DNA from: Roseicitreum antarcticum
GTDB taxonomy: Bacteria > Pseudomonadota > Alphaproteobacteria > Rhodobacterales > Rhodobacteraceae
Reading direction: 5' to 3'
Assembly (NCBI RefSeq): GCF_014681765.1
Contig: NZ_CP061498.1
Coordinates: 1,997,501-2,061,500, forward strand
DNA: 64,000 bases
Shown here: positions 8,079 through 17,012 of the stretch, one piece after another
Layout of the letters: every line of letters begins with the position of its first letter
Numbering within the stretch: the first letter of the stretch is position 1
Position numbers and translations under genes: made by a program
Notes under the pieces: model-generated
What the model saw: only the letters and a program-made list of their open reading frames with translations
What the model was told of the DNA's origin: nothing
The model's database searches: none

Positions 8079-9215
8079 TCAGCGCGGGTTTTTAACGACC
8101 ACCTTGATGGCGTCCTCGACCCGTTCGCGGGCGTAGCGCAGGGCAGTTGGCAGATCATCCATATCGAATGTATGGGTGTGAATCTTGGTCGCATCAAATC
8201 GCTTGGCTGCCATGAACGCGTGGGCGCGGTGCGTCGCGGATTTTCCCTCGCCGCGAATGCCGTAGACATAAATGTTGTTGCGCACCAAATAGGCCACATC
8301 AATCAGGTCCGGTTCATGCGGAAACGCCGCAAGGCAGATCTTTCCGCCCCGGTTCAGCATCTTGCCAGCCACATCGATCGCGCCCTGCGCACCGGAGCAT
8401 TCCAGCACATAGTCCACACCCTTGCCACCAGTTATGGCCATCACCGCGTCAATCGGATCTTGGTTGCGTACATTGACAACATGATCGGCGCCAAGTTCCA
8501 AGCCAACCTGCAACCGGTTGTCGCGCGTACCAGTCAGGATCACCGGATAAGCTCCAAGCGATTTCGCAACTGCGACACCAAGCAAGCCGATCGGCCCCGG
8601 CCCGCAAACCACAACCGCCTCACCCGCGATCAAGCCGCCCAGCTCGGTCAGACCGTACATGGATGTGCCCGCCGTGACGACCAGCGTCGCCTCTTCATCT
8701 GACATTTCATCGCCGATCTTAATCAGCGTGTTGATATTGTTGATGGCATAGGACGCAAAACCGCCATCGGTGGTGAAGCCATTGGCGCGGTGTCCCTTGT
8801 TCACATCGCCATAGTTTTTGGCGTAGTTCAGACATGACGTGTACATGCCCATCCTGCACCGTTTGCATTGCCCACAACCGGCATGGATTTCCACAGTCAC
8901 GCGGTCGCCCACCGCAAATTCATCAACGCCCGGCCCCAGGGCTGCGACTGTACCCATGTACTCGTGACCGGGGGTGAAGTTCTTGTTGAAGGGCAATCCA
9001 CCTTGAATGATGGCGGGCGGCCCGGACGAGATGACATCCAGATCAGTGGCGCAAATCGCAACCGCGTCGATGCGTACAAGCACCTCGGCGCGGCCAGGTA
9101 CGGGCGTAGGCTTTTCAACCCGCATCAATTGGTCAGGGTCGCCCAGAACCCAGGCTTTCATGGTTTCTGGAACGGCCACACCGGGGCCAGTCTTGACGCC
9201 TGAAGGTGCATACAT
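8079..9215 (-). CDS. Zinc-dependent medium-chain alcohol/polyol dehydrogenase
   Basis: A 378-residue MDR enzyme of the threonine/sorbitol dehydrogenase type that oxidises a secondary alcohol with NAD. Seen: catalytic zinc ligands in ICATDLD near residue 49 and in PGHEYMG near 80, the structural zinc cysteines in CGQCKRCRMGMYTSC near 110-124, and the Rossmann motif CGPGPIGLLG near 190. The start at 9215 has an AAGGA ribosome site; the open frame extends to 9416 without one. It is the last gene after the GntR regulator and the cupin protein, 22 bases from the cupin gene. Possible substrates are sugar-acid or polyol alcohols; none is proven. Confidence 0.92.
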   Translation of the reverse strand: MYAPSGVKTGPGVAVPETMKAWVLGDPDQLMRVEKPTPVPGRAEVLVRIDAVAICATDLDVISSGPPAIIQGGLPFNKNFTPGHEYMGTVAALGPGVDEFAVGDRVTVEIHAGCGQCKRCRMGMYTSCLNYAKNYGDVNKGHRANGFTTDGGFASYAINNINTLIKIGDEMSDEEATLVVTAGTSMYGLTELGGLIAGEAVVVCGPGPIGLLGVAVAKSLGAYPVILTGTRDNRLQVGLELGADHVVNVRNQDPIDAVMAITGGKGVDYVLECSGAQGAIDVAGKMLNRGGKICLAAFPHEPDLIDVAYLVRNNIYVYGIRGEGKSATHRAHAFMAAKRFDATKIHTHTFDMDDLPTALRYARERVEDAIKVVVKNPR

Positions 9216-9237
9216 GCGTGAGGATTCCTTATCCGGA

Positions 9238-9654
9238 TCAGACCGCTTCGGCCAGGCGAATGCCCTCGGGCACCGGCAATGGCGTGTTGGCGCTTTGCTT
9301 GAATTCAACAGTGGTGAAGAGCAAATCCGTATCACCGATGTTCTCAACGCTGTGCAGCATGTATTCGCCCAGACCAAAGTCGAAGTGCTTTGTATCGCCA
9401 GGGAAATGAGACACATCCTTCACGGCGCCATCCTCAAAATAACCGCGCGCCTTCCCGTGACTGTGGCACGTCCAGAAATAGTTCAGAACATGCCTGTGAA
9501 AGGCGCACCGCTTTCCTGCGGGCAAATGCAGGTGCCAGACACGCACACGGTCGGTTTCCGATACAAGCACGCTGCCGACAACGCCACTGAACTGGTTGGC
9601 ATTCATGTCGTCCAGCAGTCCGTCGGGCCATGCGGCATGAGGATTTTTGGTCAT
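9238..9654 (-). CDS. Cupin-fold protein
   Basis: A 138-residue single-domain cupin. Histidines that could bind a metal occur in VWHLHLPAG, CAFHRHVLNYFW and the C-terminal strand region KHFDFGLGEYMLHSVEN, arranged as in small metal-binding cupins. The start at 9654 is preceded by CGGAGAT; the longer frame to 9891 reads into the GntR gene and is a shadow. It lies between the GntR regulator and the zinc dehydrogenase, all on the minus strand. It may be an isomerase, a dioxygenase-like enzyme or a ligand-binding protein; the sequence does not decide. Confidence 0.8.
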   Translation of the reverse strand: MTKNPHAAWPDGLLDDMNANQFSGVVGSVLVSETDRVRVWHLHLPAGKRCAFHRHVLNYFWTCHSHGKARGYFEDGAVKDVSHFPGDTKHFDFGLGEYMLHSVENIGDTDLLFTTVEFKQSANTPLPVPEGIRLAEAV

Positions 9655-9691
9655 GTTCAGATCTCCGTTGAGAATGGCGGCAGCCGCGCCT

Positions 9692-10375
9692 TCAGCGCGC
9701 CGAGGGGCTGGAGTCGATGATCGACGCATGTCGCAGACTGTCCAAAACCCGCTTGCGCGAACTTTGGATGTGATAGCGCGCGCGCGCGATGGACAGTCGC
9801 TTGTTGCCCGCGCGGATGGCATCAATGATTTCACCGTGTTCGCGCACGAACAGATCCAGCGACAAATCATCAGAACTGGTGACACTGACATAGGTCAGGC
9901 GATCAAATTGTTCGATCGTCTCCTGAGCAATGCGCGCCAAACGCGCGTTTCCACAGTTTACCGCGATATACGTGTGAAACGCCCGGTTATAGTCGATCCA
10001 GGTGGCCAGATCAGGGCTAGGCGGTCCGTTCCGGAACACCTCCAGCCCCTCAAGCACCTCGTCAGACGCGGTCTCAATCAACAAAGCGATGCATTCACTT
10101 TCCAGGATTTGGCGCAGACCGTACATGTCCCGCACGTCACTGATGTCGATGGGCCGCACCCGGTAGCCCTTGCGTGGCAGAACCTCGATCAGCCCCTGTT
10201 CTTCCAATTTCAGAAGTGCATCACGGATGGGGGATTTGCTGACCTCAAACTGCCCGACAAGATCACGCTCTTGCAGCAATTGGCCGGGCCGCAACTCGCA
10301 TGACAGAACATCTGAACGCAGCCTCTGATATACGCTGTCTCTAGCAAGATCACGGGGTTTATCAGATGTCTGCAT
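9692..10375 (-). CDS. GntR-family regulator, FadR/FCD subgroup
   Basis: A 227-residue repressor-type regulator. Residues 10-75 form the winged helix (SVYQRLRSDVLSCELRPGQLL, then KSPIRDALLKLEEQGLI). Residues 85-215 form the all-helical FCD ligand domain with the expected metal ligands: an aspartate/asparagine in IDYNRAFH, and histidines in FHTYI, REHGEII and ARYHIQSS. FCD regulators usually sense an organic acid from the pathway they control. It is the first gene of the operon with the cupin and zinc dehydrogenase, and it faces the DapA-type gene. The inverted repeat at 10472-10497 is a candidate operator. Confidence 0.92.
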   Translation of the reverse strand: MQTSDKPRDLARDSVYQRLRSDVLSCELRPGQLLQERDLVGQFEVSKSPIRDALLKLEEQGLIEVLPRKGYRVRPIDISDVRDMYGLRQILESECIALLIETASDEVLEGLEVFRNGPPSPDLATWIDYNRAFHTYIAVNCGNARLARIAQETIEQFDRLTYVSVTSSDDLSLDLFVREHGEIIDAIRAGNKRLSIARARYHIQSSRKRVLDSLRHASIIDSSPSAR

Positions 10376-10471
10376 CGTATTTCTTCTGCCTTTTGCCTAC
10401 AAAGTCGCGTATTTAACACCGACAAACCGTACCGCAAGCACAGCAATTAATAGGCATTTTTCAATGATGGA

Positions 10472-10497
10472 TGTCAAGTCTGATATTTCAGTTGACA
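10472..10497. promoter_or_regulatory. Inverted repeat, candidate GntR operator over a -35 box
   Basis: TGTCAA at 10472 and TTGACA at 10492-10497 form a perfect 6-base inverted repeat, with an inner CTGA...TCAG pair. The right arm is itself a consensus -35 hexamer reading toward the DapA-type gene, so a bound repressor would block it. The -10 element downstream is weak (near GCATAC). It lies in the divergent region between the regulator and the lyase gene. Confidence 0.45.
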
Positions 10498-10616
10498 AAT
10501 TCCGTGCATCAATCGCATACCCGGAACACCAAGGCAAGCGGCTTTGGGGCAAGCACGGCTTCGAGCTGCGCACGGCCCCGGGCAAATGCGCACAAGACAC
10601 TGGAAAGGACACCATC

Positions 10617-11528
10617 ATGGCTGCGAAACGCTTCAGCGGACTGCTTGTGCCCGCAATCACGCCGTTCACCGCTGATCTTAAACCTGACAGCGCGGCGTTC
10701 GTGCATGTTTGCAAGTGGCTCTTGGCGAACGGCGCGAACGGACTTGCGGTATTTGGCACGACAAGCGAAGCAAATTCCCTGAGCATGACCGAGCGGATGG
10801 CCTTGTTGGATGATCTTGTGGCAGCGGGCGTCCCTGCGGATGTACTGATGCCGGGGGTTGGAATGCCATCTTTGATGGACACAATCACCCTTACAAAGCA
10901 CGCGATGACTCTGGGTTGTGGCGGAGTTCTGGCATTGCCGCCATTCTACTACAAACCTGTATCGGTTGACGGGCTTTATGCGTGGTACGCCGCTGTCATC
11001 GAAGGGGTTGGCGCCCCAGACCTCGGGCTTTGGCTATATCATATCCCGCAAAATACTGGTGTGGGCATTCCCCACGACCTGATTGAACGCCTGATCCGCG
11101 ATTACCCAGATACGGTTCTGGGCATCAAGGACAGTTCGGGCGACTGGTCCAACACCGAAGCGATGCTCAAGCGCTTTCCAGGCTTCAGCATCTTTCCGTC
11201 ATCAGAGGGTATGTTGGTCAAGTCCCATGCCTTGGGCGGTGTGGGCTGCATTACCGCATCCGGGAATATCAATCCCACCGGCATTCGTGCCCTCATTGAT
11301 GTATTGGGCACTCCCGCAGCGGATGAGTTGCAGAAATCGGTCGCAGCGGTTCGGGCCATTTTCGGCGGCTACCCGTTGATCCCGGCCGTCAAGGCGGCGC
11401 TTGCTGACGCCATGAACATGCCGCAGATGGCCAAGTTGCGCCCGCCCCTTGATCCCTTGCCGCAGGCTGACCTAGGTACATTGCGCCAGCAGTTGGCAGA
11501 TGCGGGCTGGACCTTGCCAAACGCCTGA
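10617..11528 (+). CDS. DapA-family lyase/synthase (dihydrodipicolinate synthase superfamily)
   Basis: A 303-residue class I aldolase-type TIM barrel. Seen: FGTTSEANSLSMTER near residue 45 (the pyruvate-carboxylate binding GTTGE-like motif with GTTSE), the tyrosine in LWLYHIPQ near 140, and the Schiff-base lysine in VLGIKDSSGD near 165. The longer frame from 10464 has no ribosome site; the start at 10617 has GGAAAGGA. Since the gene sits divergent from an FCD regulator among catabolic genes, it is more likely a catabolic aldolase or dehydratase of a 2-oxo acid than the lysine-pathway enzyme. The substrate is unknown. Confidence 0.88.
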   Translation: MAAKRFSGLLVPAITPFTADLKPDSAAFVHVCKWLLANGANGLAVFGTTSEANSLSMTERMALLDDLVAAGVPADVLMPGVGMPSLMDTITLTKHAMTLGCGGVLALPPFYYKPVSVDGLYAWYAAVIEGVGAPDLGLWLYHIPQNTGVGIPHDLIERLIRDYPDTVLGIKDSSGDWSNTEAMLKRFPGFSIFPSSEGMLVKSHALGGVGCITASGNINPTGIRALIDVLGTPAADELQKSVAAVRAIFGGYPLIPAVKAALADAMNMPQMAKLRPPLDPLPQADLGTLRQQLADAGWTLPNA

Positions 11529-11534
11529 CAAACC

Positions 11535-11558
11535 GCCGCGCCCTTGCCGGGGCGCGGC
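11535..11558. terminator. GC-rich hairpin between converging genes
   Basis: GCCGCGCCC and GGGCGCGGC form a perfect 9-base stem with a 6-base loop, a few bases after the lyase stop at 11528 and before the dehydrogenase end at 11604. There is no U-run, so it may act as a transcription barrier or mRNA end stabiliser. Confidence 0.5.
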
Positions 11559-11603
11559 AGACGCATCTGAGGACTGGCCAGGGGCCGCCTACAGATGCAA
11601 CCA

Positions 11604-12599
11604 TCACGACAACCGCACGGTCTCTCCTCGGTCCGAGGATTGCACAATCGCCTCATAGACCGCGATATTACCGATCAATTCTGCATCGGTCCACGGATAG
11701 GGCGTTCCCCGCAACACCGCATCCGCAAACGCCGTCAGATTGGCCACGACCGCATCTGTCCATTCCAAGACCTCGTGTCGGGGTGCGCTCCCTTTGGTGC
11801 AATATGACCATTGGATTTCCCCGCCCGGCGTATCGGGATGCGAGGCATAGCGCGCCTCGGCCCAGCCTTCGGCGCCGAAAGCCGCAAAGCGCATGAAATG
11901 CGGTGTGTTGAGGATGGCTTGGAAATGCGCCGTGTTGCCCGCCTGAAACCCCAACTGCGCCACAACCATATCGCCGGTCGGCCAGCCAAGCGTCCGGTCC
12001 CGCACCTGGGCCTGTACAGTACTGACCGGGCCAAACAACCAGATCAAAAGATCCGTCAAATGAATGCCCATCCCTGTCATGCCCGCGCCTGGTGAAAATT
12101 CTTTGGATGTGCGCCAACCGCCCAGTGGCACGCCGGTCAGCTTGTTGTGGCTGAATGCGGCCTCGGCGTGCATGATCGTGCCTAGATCACCTTCTGCCAC
12201 CAGCGCCTTCAACCGTTGCATCGCGGGATCAAAGCGTTGTTCGTGCCCGATGCCCAGCACAACCCCCGCATCCCGGCACGCGCCGACCGAGCGCCGCGCA
12301 CTTGCGGCAGTCATGCCCAGCGGCTTTTCACAAAACACATGTTTGCCCGCAGCAGCAGCGGCCAAAACCTGCTCTTCGTGCAGCATGTGCGGCGTAGTCA
12401 GGACAACAGCCTGAACGTCGGGATCCGACAGCGCAGTGTCATAGCTTTCCAAGACCCGGGCACCCATCGCGCGCACATCATCATGCAGTGCGACATTCGG
12501 CTCGACCACCAGAACGACGTTCAGGCTGGCATGCCCCTTTAGCCTCATCAAGATATGACGCCCCCACCAACCAAAGCCGACAATTGCAATATTCAGCAT
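11604..12599 (-). CDS. Gfo/Idh/MocA-family oxidoreductase (first of three)
   Basis: A 331-residue NAD(P)-dependent dehydrogenase. Seen: a Rossmann motif VGFGWWG at residue 7, the conserved CEKPLGMT motif near residue 92 with the cofactor/catalytic lysine, and a C-terminal alpha/beta domain with GAGMTGMGIHLTDLLIW (histidine in the HxxD-type position). The start at 12599 is chosen since the open frame upstream is antisense to the hydrolase gene end. It follows the hydrolase by 13 bases in a minus-strand operon with the LLM monooxygenase. Members oxidise sugar or inositol hydroxyls; this substrate is unknown. Confidence 0.9.
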   Translation of the reverse strand: MLNIAIVGFGWWGRHILMRLKGHASLNVVLVVEPNVALHDDVRAMGARVLESYDTALSDPDVQAVVLTTPHMLHEEQVLAAAAAGKHVFCEKPLGMTAASARRSVGACRDAGVVLGIGHEQRFDPAMQRLKALVAEGDLGTIMHAEAAFSHNKLTGVPLGGWRTSKEFSPGAGMTGMGIHLTDLLIWLFGPVSTVQAQVRDRTLGWPTGDMVVAQLGFQAGNTAHFQAILNTPHFMRFAAFGAEGWAEARYASHPDTPGGEIQWSYCTKGSAPRHEVLEWTDAVVANLTAFADAVLRGTPYPWTDAELIGNIAVYEAIVQSSDRGETVRLS

Positions 12600-12612
12600 C
12601 GTTTTTCCTTTC

Positions 12613-13398
12613 TCAGGCTGCCAGCCAAGGGAGAACGGCATCGCGAAACGCCCCGGGGCTTTCCATTGTGGGGATATGAGCAAGGCCCGGCAAGACAACC
12701 AACTGCCCCTGCGGCGTGGCGCCTGCCATGACCTGCATCGCAGCAGGCGGTGCCGCCTCATCCAGTTCACCCACAATATAGAGGACTGGGATCCGCAACT
12801 CAGACAAGCGCGATAGGTAACTTAGCCCCTGAAGCGCCCGCGCGCATCCGGTGTACCCCGCGACGGACGTCGCGCGGATCATGGCTTCGGCCCTCGTCCT
12901 GACCTCAGGTCTCGCGCCCGGAGTAAACCATCGCGCCATCGTACCCGCAACAAGAGCTTCCATGCCAGCCTGCTCAATCGCTGCAATGCGATCATCCCAT
13001 CCTGCCACAAAAGCTGGGGGGTTATCGGCGCGGGCATCACAAACGACCATACGCCGCACACGGTCAGGATGTGCCAGCCCCAGCCCCAGCGCGGTCATTC
13101 CGCCTAGCGACAGGCCGATGACGTCGGCGGCATCAGCGCCAACATGGTTCAACACAGCCAGCATGTCGGCAACCAGAACCTCAAAGTCATATGGACCCGG
13201 CGGCGCCGAACTCTGACCGTGGCCGCGCGTATCATACCGGATGATCCGATGGCTTTGCGACAGGGCATCAATCTGATCATCCCACATGTGCAGATCTGTG
13301 GCCAACCCATTGGACAGGATGACCCACGGCTTGCCTGCAGCACCATCTACCCTGACCGACAGCGTCGCATCTCCTGATTTGACGATTTCCCGGGTCAT
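12613..13398 (-). CDS. Alpha/beta hydrolase (3-oxoadipate enol-lactonase-like)
   Basis: A 261-residue single-domain hydrolase. The nucleophile elbow GLSLGG lies near residue 97, the acid is probably the aspartate in VGELDEAAPP near 210, and the histidine is in LAHIPTMESP near 241. The overall pattern, with GHGQSSAPPGPYDFE ahead of the nucleophile, resembles PcaD-type lactonases and esterases. Its start overlaps the stop of the LLM monooxygenase by 4 bases (ATGA). A plausible pairing is a flavin oxygenase making an ester or lactone that this enzyme opens, but that is inference. Confidence 0.88.
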   Translation of the reverse strand: MTREIVKSGDATLSVRVDGAAGKPWVILSNGLATDLHMWDDQIDALSQSHRIIRYDTRGHGQSSAPPGPYDFEVLVADMLAVLNHVGADAADVIGLSLGGMTALGLGLAHPDRVRRMVVCDARADNPPAFVAGWDDRIAAIEQAGMEALVAGTMARWFTPGARPEVRTRAEAMIRATSVAGYTGCARALQGLSYLSRLSELRIPVLYIVGELDEAAPPAAMQVMAGATPQGQLVVLPGLAHIPTMESPGAFRDAVLPWLAA

Positions 13399-14501
13399 TG
13401 CGCAGCCTCAGTTGCGTTTTTTTCAGCATCATTGACCAAAGGCAGCACTTTTTCGGCCATCAAGACTTGGGACCGCCGTGCCAGTTCGGGGTCGACCCAA
13501 TCGTGCCCTGCATACAGCAAGGTTCCAAACTGCCCCGTTTCTTCACGAAAGGCCAACAGTTCATCCGCGACCTTGTCGGGGGTGCCGAAAGTGACCAGCC
13601 GGTCCATCACATAGTCCAGTGTCACCTCTTCGTCGGGCATGCTCTGATCTTCCTTGAACAGGTTGGACCGGCCATTTTTCTTAAGTTTGGTCAACAATTG
13701 GTGGTAATAATGAACGTAGGGGCTGTTCGCGCCCAGAACATATTCCCGGGCCTTTGCCGGATCGTCCGCAACAAAGATACTTTTTGCCACCCGCCAATTT
13801 CCCAAGTCAGCAGCGCGCCCACCTTGCGTGCACCCCTCAATGTAGCAGCCACGATGCGACGCCACCCATTTGGGCATCAGGAAGTTCGCAGATATCGGCT
13901 CCCATCCGCGCGCCGCCGCTGCGGTAACACCCTTGGAAAACGGGGCAACCGCCGTGACAACAATAGGCGGATGCGGACGTTGCAGTGGTTTGCCGACAAT
14001 GCCTTGACCGATATCGGCCATCAGGGTGCGTGCTGTCGAAATGGTCCAGAAACGCCCATTCAGATCGTAGGGAGGGTCTTGCGACCACATTGCAAGAACC
14101 ATGTCGATCGCTTCCAAGAACATGGCGTTGCGGTCATTGTCGAGGTTTCCAAAAATCTCGGCGTCCGACAGAAGGCCACCGGGACTGATCCCGAAAATCA
14201 GCCTGCCATCCAGCAAATGATCCAGCATCGCAACTTGCGCCGCCACGTGTGCGGGGTGCGTATTGGGTAGATTGACGGTGCCGGTGCCCAGCCGCATTGT
14301 GTGCACCCGTCCGACCAAGGACGCGATGAACACCATGCACGAGGTTATGTTTTCCGCAGCATCCGTGACATGTTCGCCAACATACCCTTCGGCAAAGCCC
14401 AGTTCATCAGCCAGAACAAAGGCTGCCTGGTCCTCGTGCAGGCACTGACGCCAATCTTTACCAAGCGGATGAATGGGCATTGTAAAGTAACCAAGTCGCA
14501 T
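13395..14501 (-). CDS. LLM-class (luciferase-like) flavin-dependent monooxygenase
   Basis: A 368-residue TIM-barrel flavin monooxygenase that needs reduced FMN from a partner reductase. Seen: the N-terminal strand MRLGYFTMPIHP, EHVTDAAENI near residue 44, the RLGTGTVNLPNTHP block near 74, and DGRLIFGISPGG near 105, all family hallmarks. The start at 14501 has an AGAGGGA ribosome site. Relatives open rings, desulfonate or epoxidise (limonene monooxygenase, alkanesulfonate monooxygenase, Baeyer-Villiger types). A flavin reductase gene at 18779 in the same island could supply the FMNH2. It heads the three-gene unit with the hydrolase and dehydrogenase. Confidence 0.9.
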   Translation of the reverse strand: MRLGYFTMPIHPLGKDWRQCLHEDQAAFVLADELGFAEGYVGEHVTDAAENITSCMVFIASLVGRVHTMRLGTGTVNLPNTHPAHVAAQVAMLDHLLDGRLIFGISPGGLLSDAEIFGNLDNDRNAMFLEAIDMVLAMWSQDPPYDLNGRFWTISTARTLMADIGQGIVGKPLQRPHPPIVVTAVAPFSKGVTAAAARGWEPISANFLMPKWVASHRGCYIEGCTQGGRAADLGNWRVAKSIFVADDPAKAREYVLGANSPYVHYYHQLLTKLKKNGRSNLFKEDQSMPDEEVTLDYVMDRLVTFGTPDKVADELLAFREETGQFGTLLYAGHDWVDPELARRSQVLMAEKVLPLVNDAEKNATEAAQ

Positions 14502-14612
14502 GAGAGTTTTCCCTCTTTCTGGGCGGCAGGCCGACTGCAATCCTGTCAAAGGACGCGGCCAAAACGATAGAGTGACGGCATCCAGCCTTCGGGATGCAGA
14601 GGTGGGTGCTGA

Positions 14613-15734
14613 CTAGTCCTCGGCCATCAATTCTTCCGGGTCGACCGGCAATTCTACGGGCTGACCACGCCGGGCCGACAGATCCATCGCCATGGTCAGG
14701 ATCAGATTGCGATGTCCGTCCTGCGCTGTCGCATGCGGGGTCGGCTGGTTCATGCACAGGCGTTGATACCAACTGACGGTTTCTTCGCGCATCGGCCCCC
14801 AAAGCTGGCTGAGATGCAGATCGCCCGGCGGGTAGCTGGTCAGAAAATCGACATGCCGCGCCGGAGCGCTGTAGCCGTCGGGCACATAGCCGCCGCCCTG
14901 CGCAACATTCGTCGCCATAACCAGATCGCGGTGTGTATCCTCGATGTCGATCACCCCCTCGGTGCCGACGATGCCGACTTCCAACCCATAAACCGAGCCC
15001 GGCCAAACCTCGGGCAGCGCCCAGGAGATGTTCATGGAAAAAATTGCGCCGTCATCCATTTCGAAAATACCGAAGGTGGAATCCTTGGTGCCCCATCGCG
15101 ACATTACCTTGTCTGTGGATTTGGCATAAACTGACACGGGGGATTTCCCCTCCATCAACCACATCGACATGTCCAACGAATGCGTGCCAGACACGACCAT
15201 GGGGGTCAGATGGCGGCGATTTTGCGTGCGCGATACCGTTGCGATGGGGACCATCCGGTTCATGAAAGCGCGGGTGACAACGGAATGCACCTCACCAATC
15301 TGACCCGTGATAAGCCGTTCCTTGACCGCCAGAAACCGGCGCCTGAACCGTTGGGTGTACCCCATGACCGCATCCACGCCTGATGCCTCGATTGCGCGCA
15401 AAATCTGCAGGGATTCCCGCGCGTCGGTGGCAATGGGCTTTTCGATGAACAATGCCTGCTTGCGCTCGGTCGCGGCCAGAATGGGCGCGGCATGGTTGTT
15501 CTCGTCGGTTGCAACGATAACTGCAGTGACTTCCGGACGGTTCAACAGTTCATAAAAGTCGGTAGTGAAAAAATCCGCGTCACTGTCCGATTTCAGCTTT
15601 TGACCCAGCTCGGGGTTGATATCGCATAGACCCAGCCAACTGATCCCCGGATAATCCCGCGCGATAATCGCGCGGATACGCCCGATTGTTCCACAGCCGA
15701 TAATTGCCAGCCCGATTTCATTCCTGATCGCCAT
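14613..15734 (-). CDS. Gfo/Idh/MocA-family oxidoreductase (second of three)
   Basis: A 373-residue dehydrogenase with the Rossmann motif IIGCGTIGRIRA at residue 11, FIEKPIATDARE near residue 95 (the EKP motif), and a GTHSLDMSMWLMEG segment near 185 holding the usual histidine and aspartate. It is closest in style to the third copy at 20046, which shares the YTQRF/YSQRF and HSLD/HDLD segments, more than to the first copy. It sits 111 bases upstream of the LLM gene and may be in the same transcription unit. Its substrate is not known; inositol- or sugar-like polyols are the usual family targets. Confidence 0.9.
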   Translation of the reverse strand: MAIRNEIGLAIIGCGTIGRIRAIIARDYPGISWLGLCDINPELGQKLKSDSDADFFTTDFYELLNRPEVTAVIVATDENNHAAPILAATERKQALFIEKPIATDARESLQILRAIEASGVDAVMGYTQRFRRRFLAVKERLITGQIGEVHSVVTRAFMNRMVPIATVSRTQNRRHLTPMVVSGTHSLDMSMWLMEGKSPVSVYAKSTDKVMSRWGTKDSTFGIFEMDDGAIFSMNISWALPEVWPGSVYGLEVGIVGTEGVIDIEDTHRDLVMATNVAQGGGYVPDGYSAPARHVDFLTSYPPGDLHLSQLWGPMREETVSWYQRLCMNQPTPHATAQDGHRNLILTMAMDLSARRGQPVELPVDPEELMAED

Positions 15735-15912
15735 CTACGCCCCCCCGTTCCTCGGAGTCAGGATAGGGAAGGCAACGAGGTTGCGAAAATTATAATTCGT
15801 GTTGGGGGCAATCAGTGCAGGGTATGGCTGCGCAATGGTCGGCGATACTGTGTCCAGCGATCCTGTGGTCGCCGCCGAAAGCGAAAGGAGAGGGAGGGGT
15901 ATGGCAAGCGCC

Positions 15913-16269
15913 TCAGGCACTGAACCCTGCGGCCGCAACGATGGTCACGACCACGCCGCTGCAGATGGCCCACAGCATAGACCGTCCCGCAATAAAGAAC
16001 ACCAGCACTGCCAGACCCAGTGCCCCGGCCCGCCCCCAAACCGGAATAAGGGCCAAGGCGGGCGGGGGCTGAAGCAGCAGCTTCGCGACAACCGCCGCCA
16101 CCAGCGACGTTGAAATAAGGCGTACCAGAACAAAAAACTTGGAATGCTCGTCAATGCGCCGCACCAACAACGCGGCGGCAACGCGCCAGATCTCATTTGG
16201 CACAAAACCCAGCAGCAAAAGCGCCAGAAAGGGCCAGTTGGGTCCGAAAACCTGCACCAACTCCGTCAT
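15913..16269 (-). CDS. azlD: AzlD-family small subunit of an amino-acid exporter
   Basis: A 118-residue, very hydrophobic protein with three to four membrane segments. It matches the AzlD family by size, topology and its direct 4-base overlap (ATGA) with azlC. AzlCD exports branched-chain amino acids in Bacillus-type systems, and other AzlCD pairs move unrelated small acids. The start at 16269 was chosen for the overlap; a longer frame to 16302 lies inside azlC. Confidence 0.85.
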   Translation of the reverse strand: MTELVQVFGPNWPFLALLLLGFVPNEIWRVAAALLVRRIDEHSKFFVLVRLISTSLVAAVVAKLLLQPPPALALIPVWGRAGALGLAVLVFFIAGRSMLWAICSGVVVTIVAAAGFSA

Positions 16270-17012
16270 CTGCGCCACCGCCAGACAGCGAAGGCGAAGC
16301 ATCCTCCGATGCCCCCCGCCAACAGCAAGTCCAGATCCGGGCCCACCAGCGGGCCGAGCGTCGCCCCAAGAACAAGGCCAAGCCCTATGGCAATCACATC
16401 AGGTGTGGCGCGCGCCGCAGCGATCAGAGACAGCAGGAAAAACAACGGAGTCACAAACATGAACCCAGCCGCCATATAGCGCGGCAGCCCCGCGCTCAGG
16501 GCATATCCAAGCGCCGTCATCAGGGTCGAAACAATGACGCAAGCCAACCCGAACCCAAGGTACCACGCCACCCGATCACGACGGGCCATGCCCGGCAGGA
16601 CCTTCATGCCCTCAACCCATGTGGTCACCACCACCAGATGCGCCAGGGTAAGCCGCATGGCGACCCCCTGCCCCGGTTGCCGCAACAGCGTCAGAACTGA
16701 AATACCCATGGGCAACAGCCGAATGGCGGTAAGCGATACCGCCGCCACAATCGTCAGAAATCCCACCCCGGCGGCCAGCCCGCCGAACAACACGAATTGC
16801 GCTGGTCCGGCCCAGACAAGCGGCGTGGAAAGCGTGACCATTGTCAACGGCAGTCCAATATCAGCGCCCAAGGCCCCTACGCCAAACTGGCCAAATCCCA
16901 CGATCCACGCCGGAAGGGCCAGCGCGTTGACGATACCGCGCCAAAAGACCCGTGCCAAACGGCTCCGTTGACGGTTCTGCGCTGCGCGACGACGGGCCGG
17001 ATCTGCACTCAC
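16266..17012 (-). CDS. azlC: AzlC-family exporter large subunit
   Basis: A 248-residue membrane protein with about six segments. Seen: the N-terminal IVNALALPAWIVGFGQFGVGALG block and VWAGPAQFVLFGGLAAG near residue 75, where the AGPAQ motif is the AzlC hallmark. It begins with GTG and overlaps the cupin stop by 4 bases, and it overlaps azlD by 4 bases. Position in one unit with a cupin and an Ldh2 dehydrogenase suggests export of a product or by-product of that pathway rather than general amino-acid export. Confidence 0.88.
   Translation of the reverse strand: MSADPARRRAAQNRQRSRLARVFWRGIVNALALPAWIVGFGQFGVGALGADIGLPLTMVTLSTPLVWAGPAQFVLFGGLAAGVGFLTIVAAVSLTAIRLLPMGISVLTLLRQPGQGVAMRLTLAHLVVVTTWVEGMKVLPGMARRDRVAWYLGFGLACVIVSTLMTALGYALSAGLPRYMAAGFMFVTPLFFLLSLIAAARATPDVIAIGLGLVLGATLGPLVGPDLDLLLAGGIGGCFAFAVWRWRR

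Noticed and set aside
10464-10616. N-terminal extension of the DapA-type protein
   Set aside because: The extension covers the operator and -35 region and lacks a ribosome site; the family core starts at 10617.
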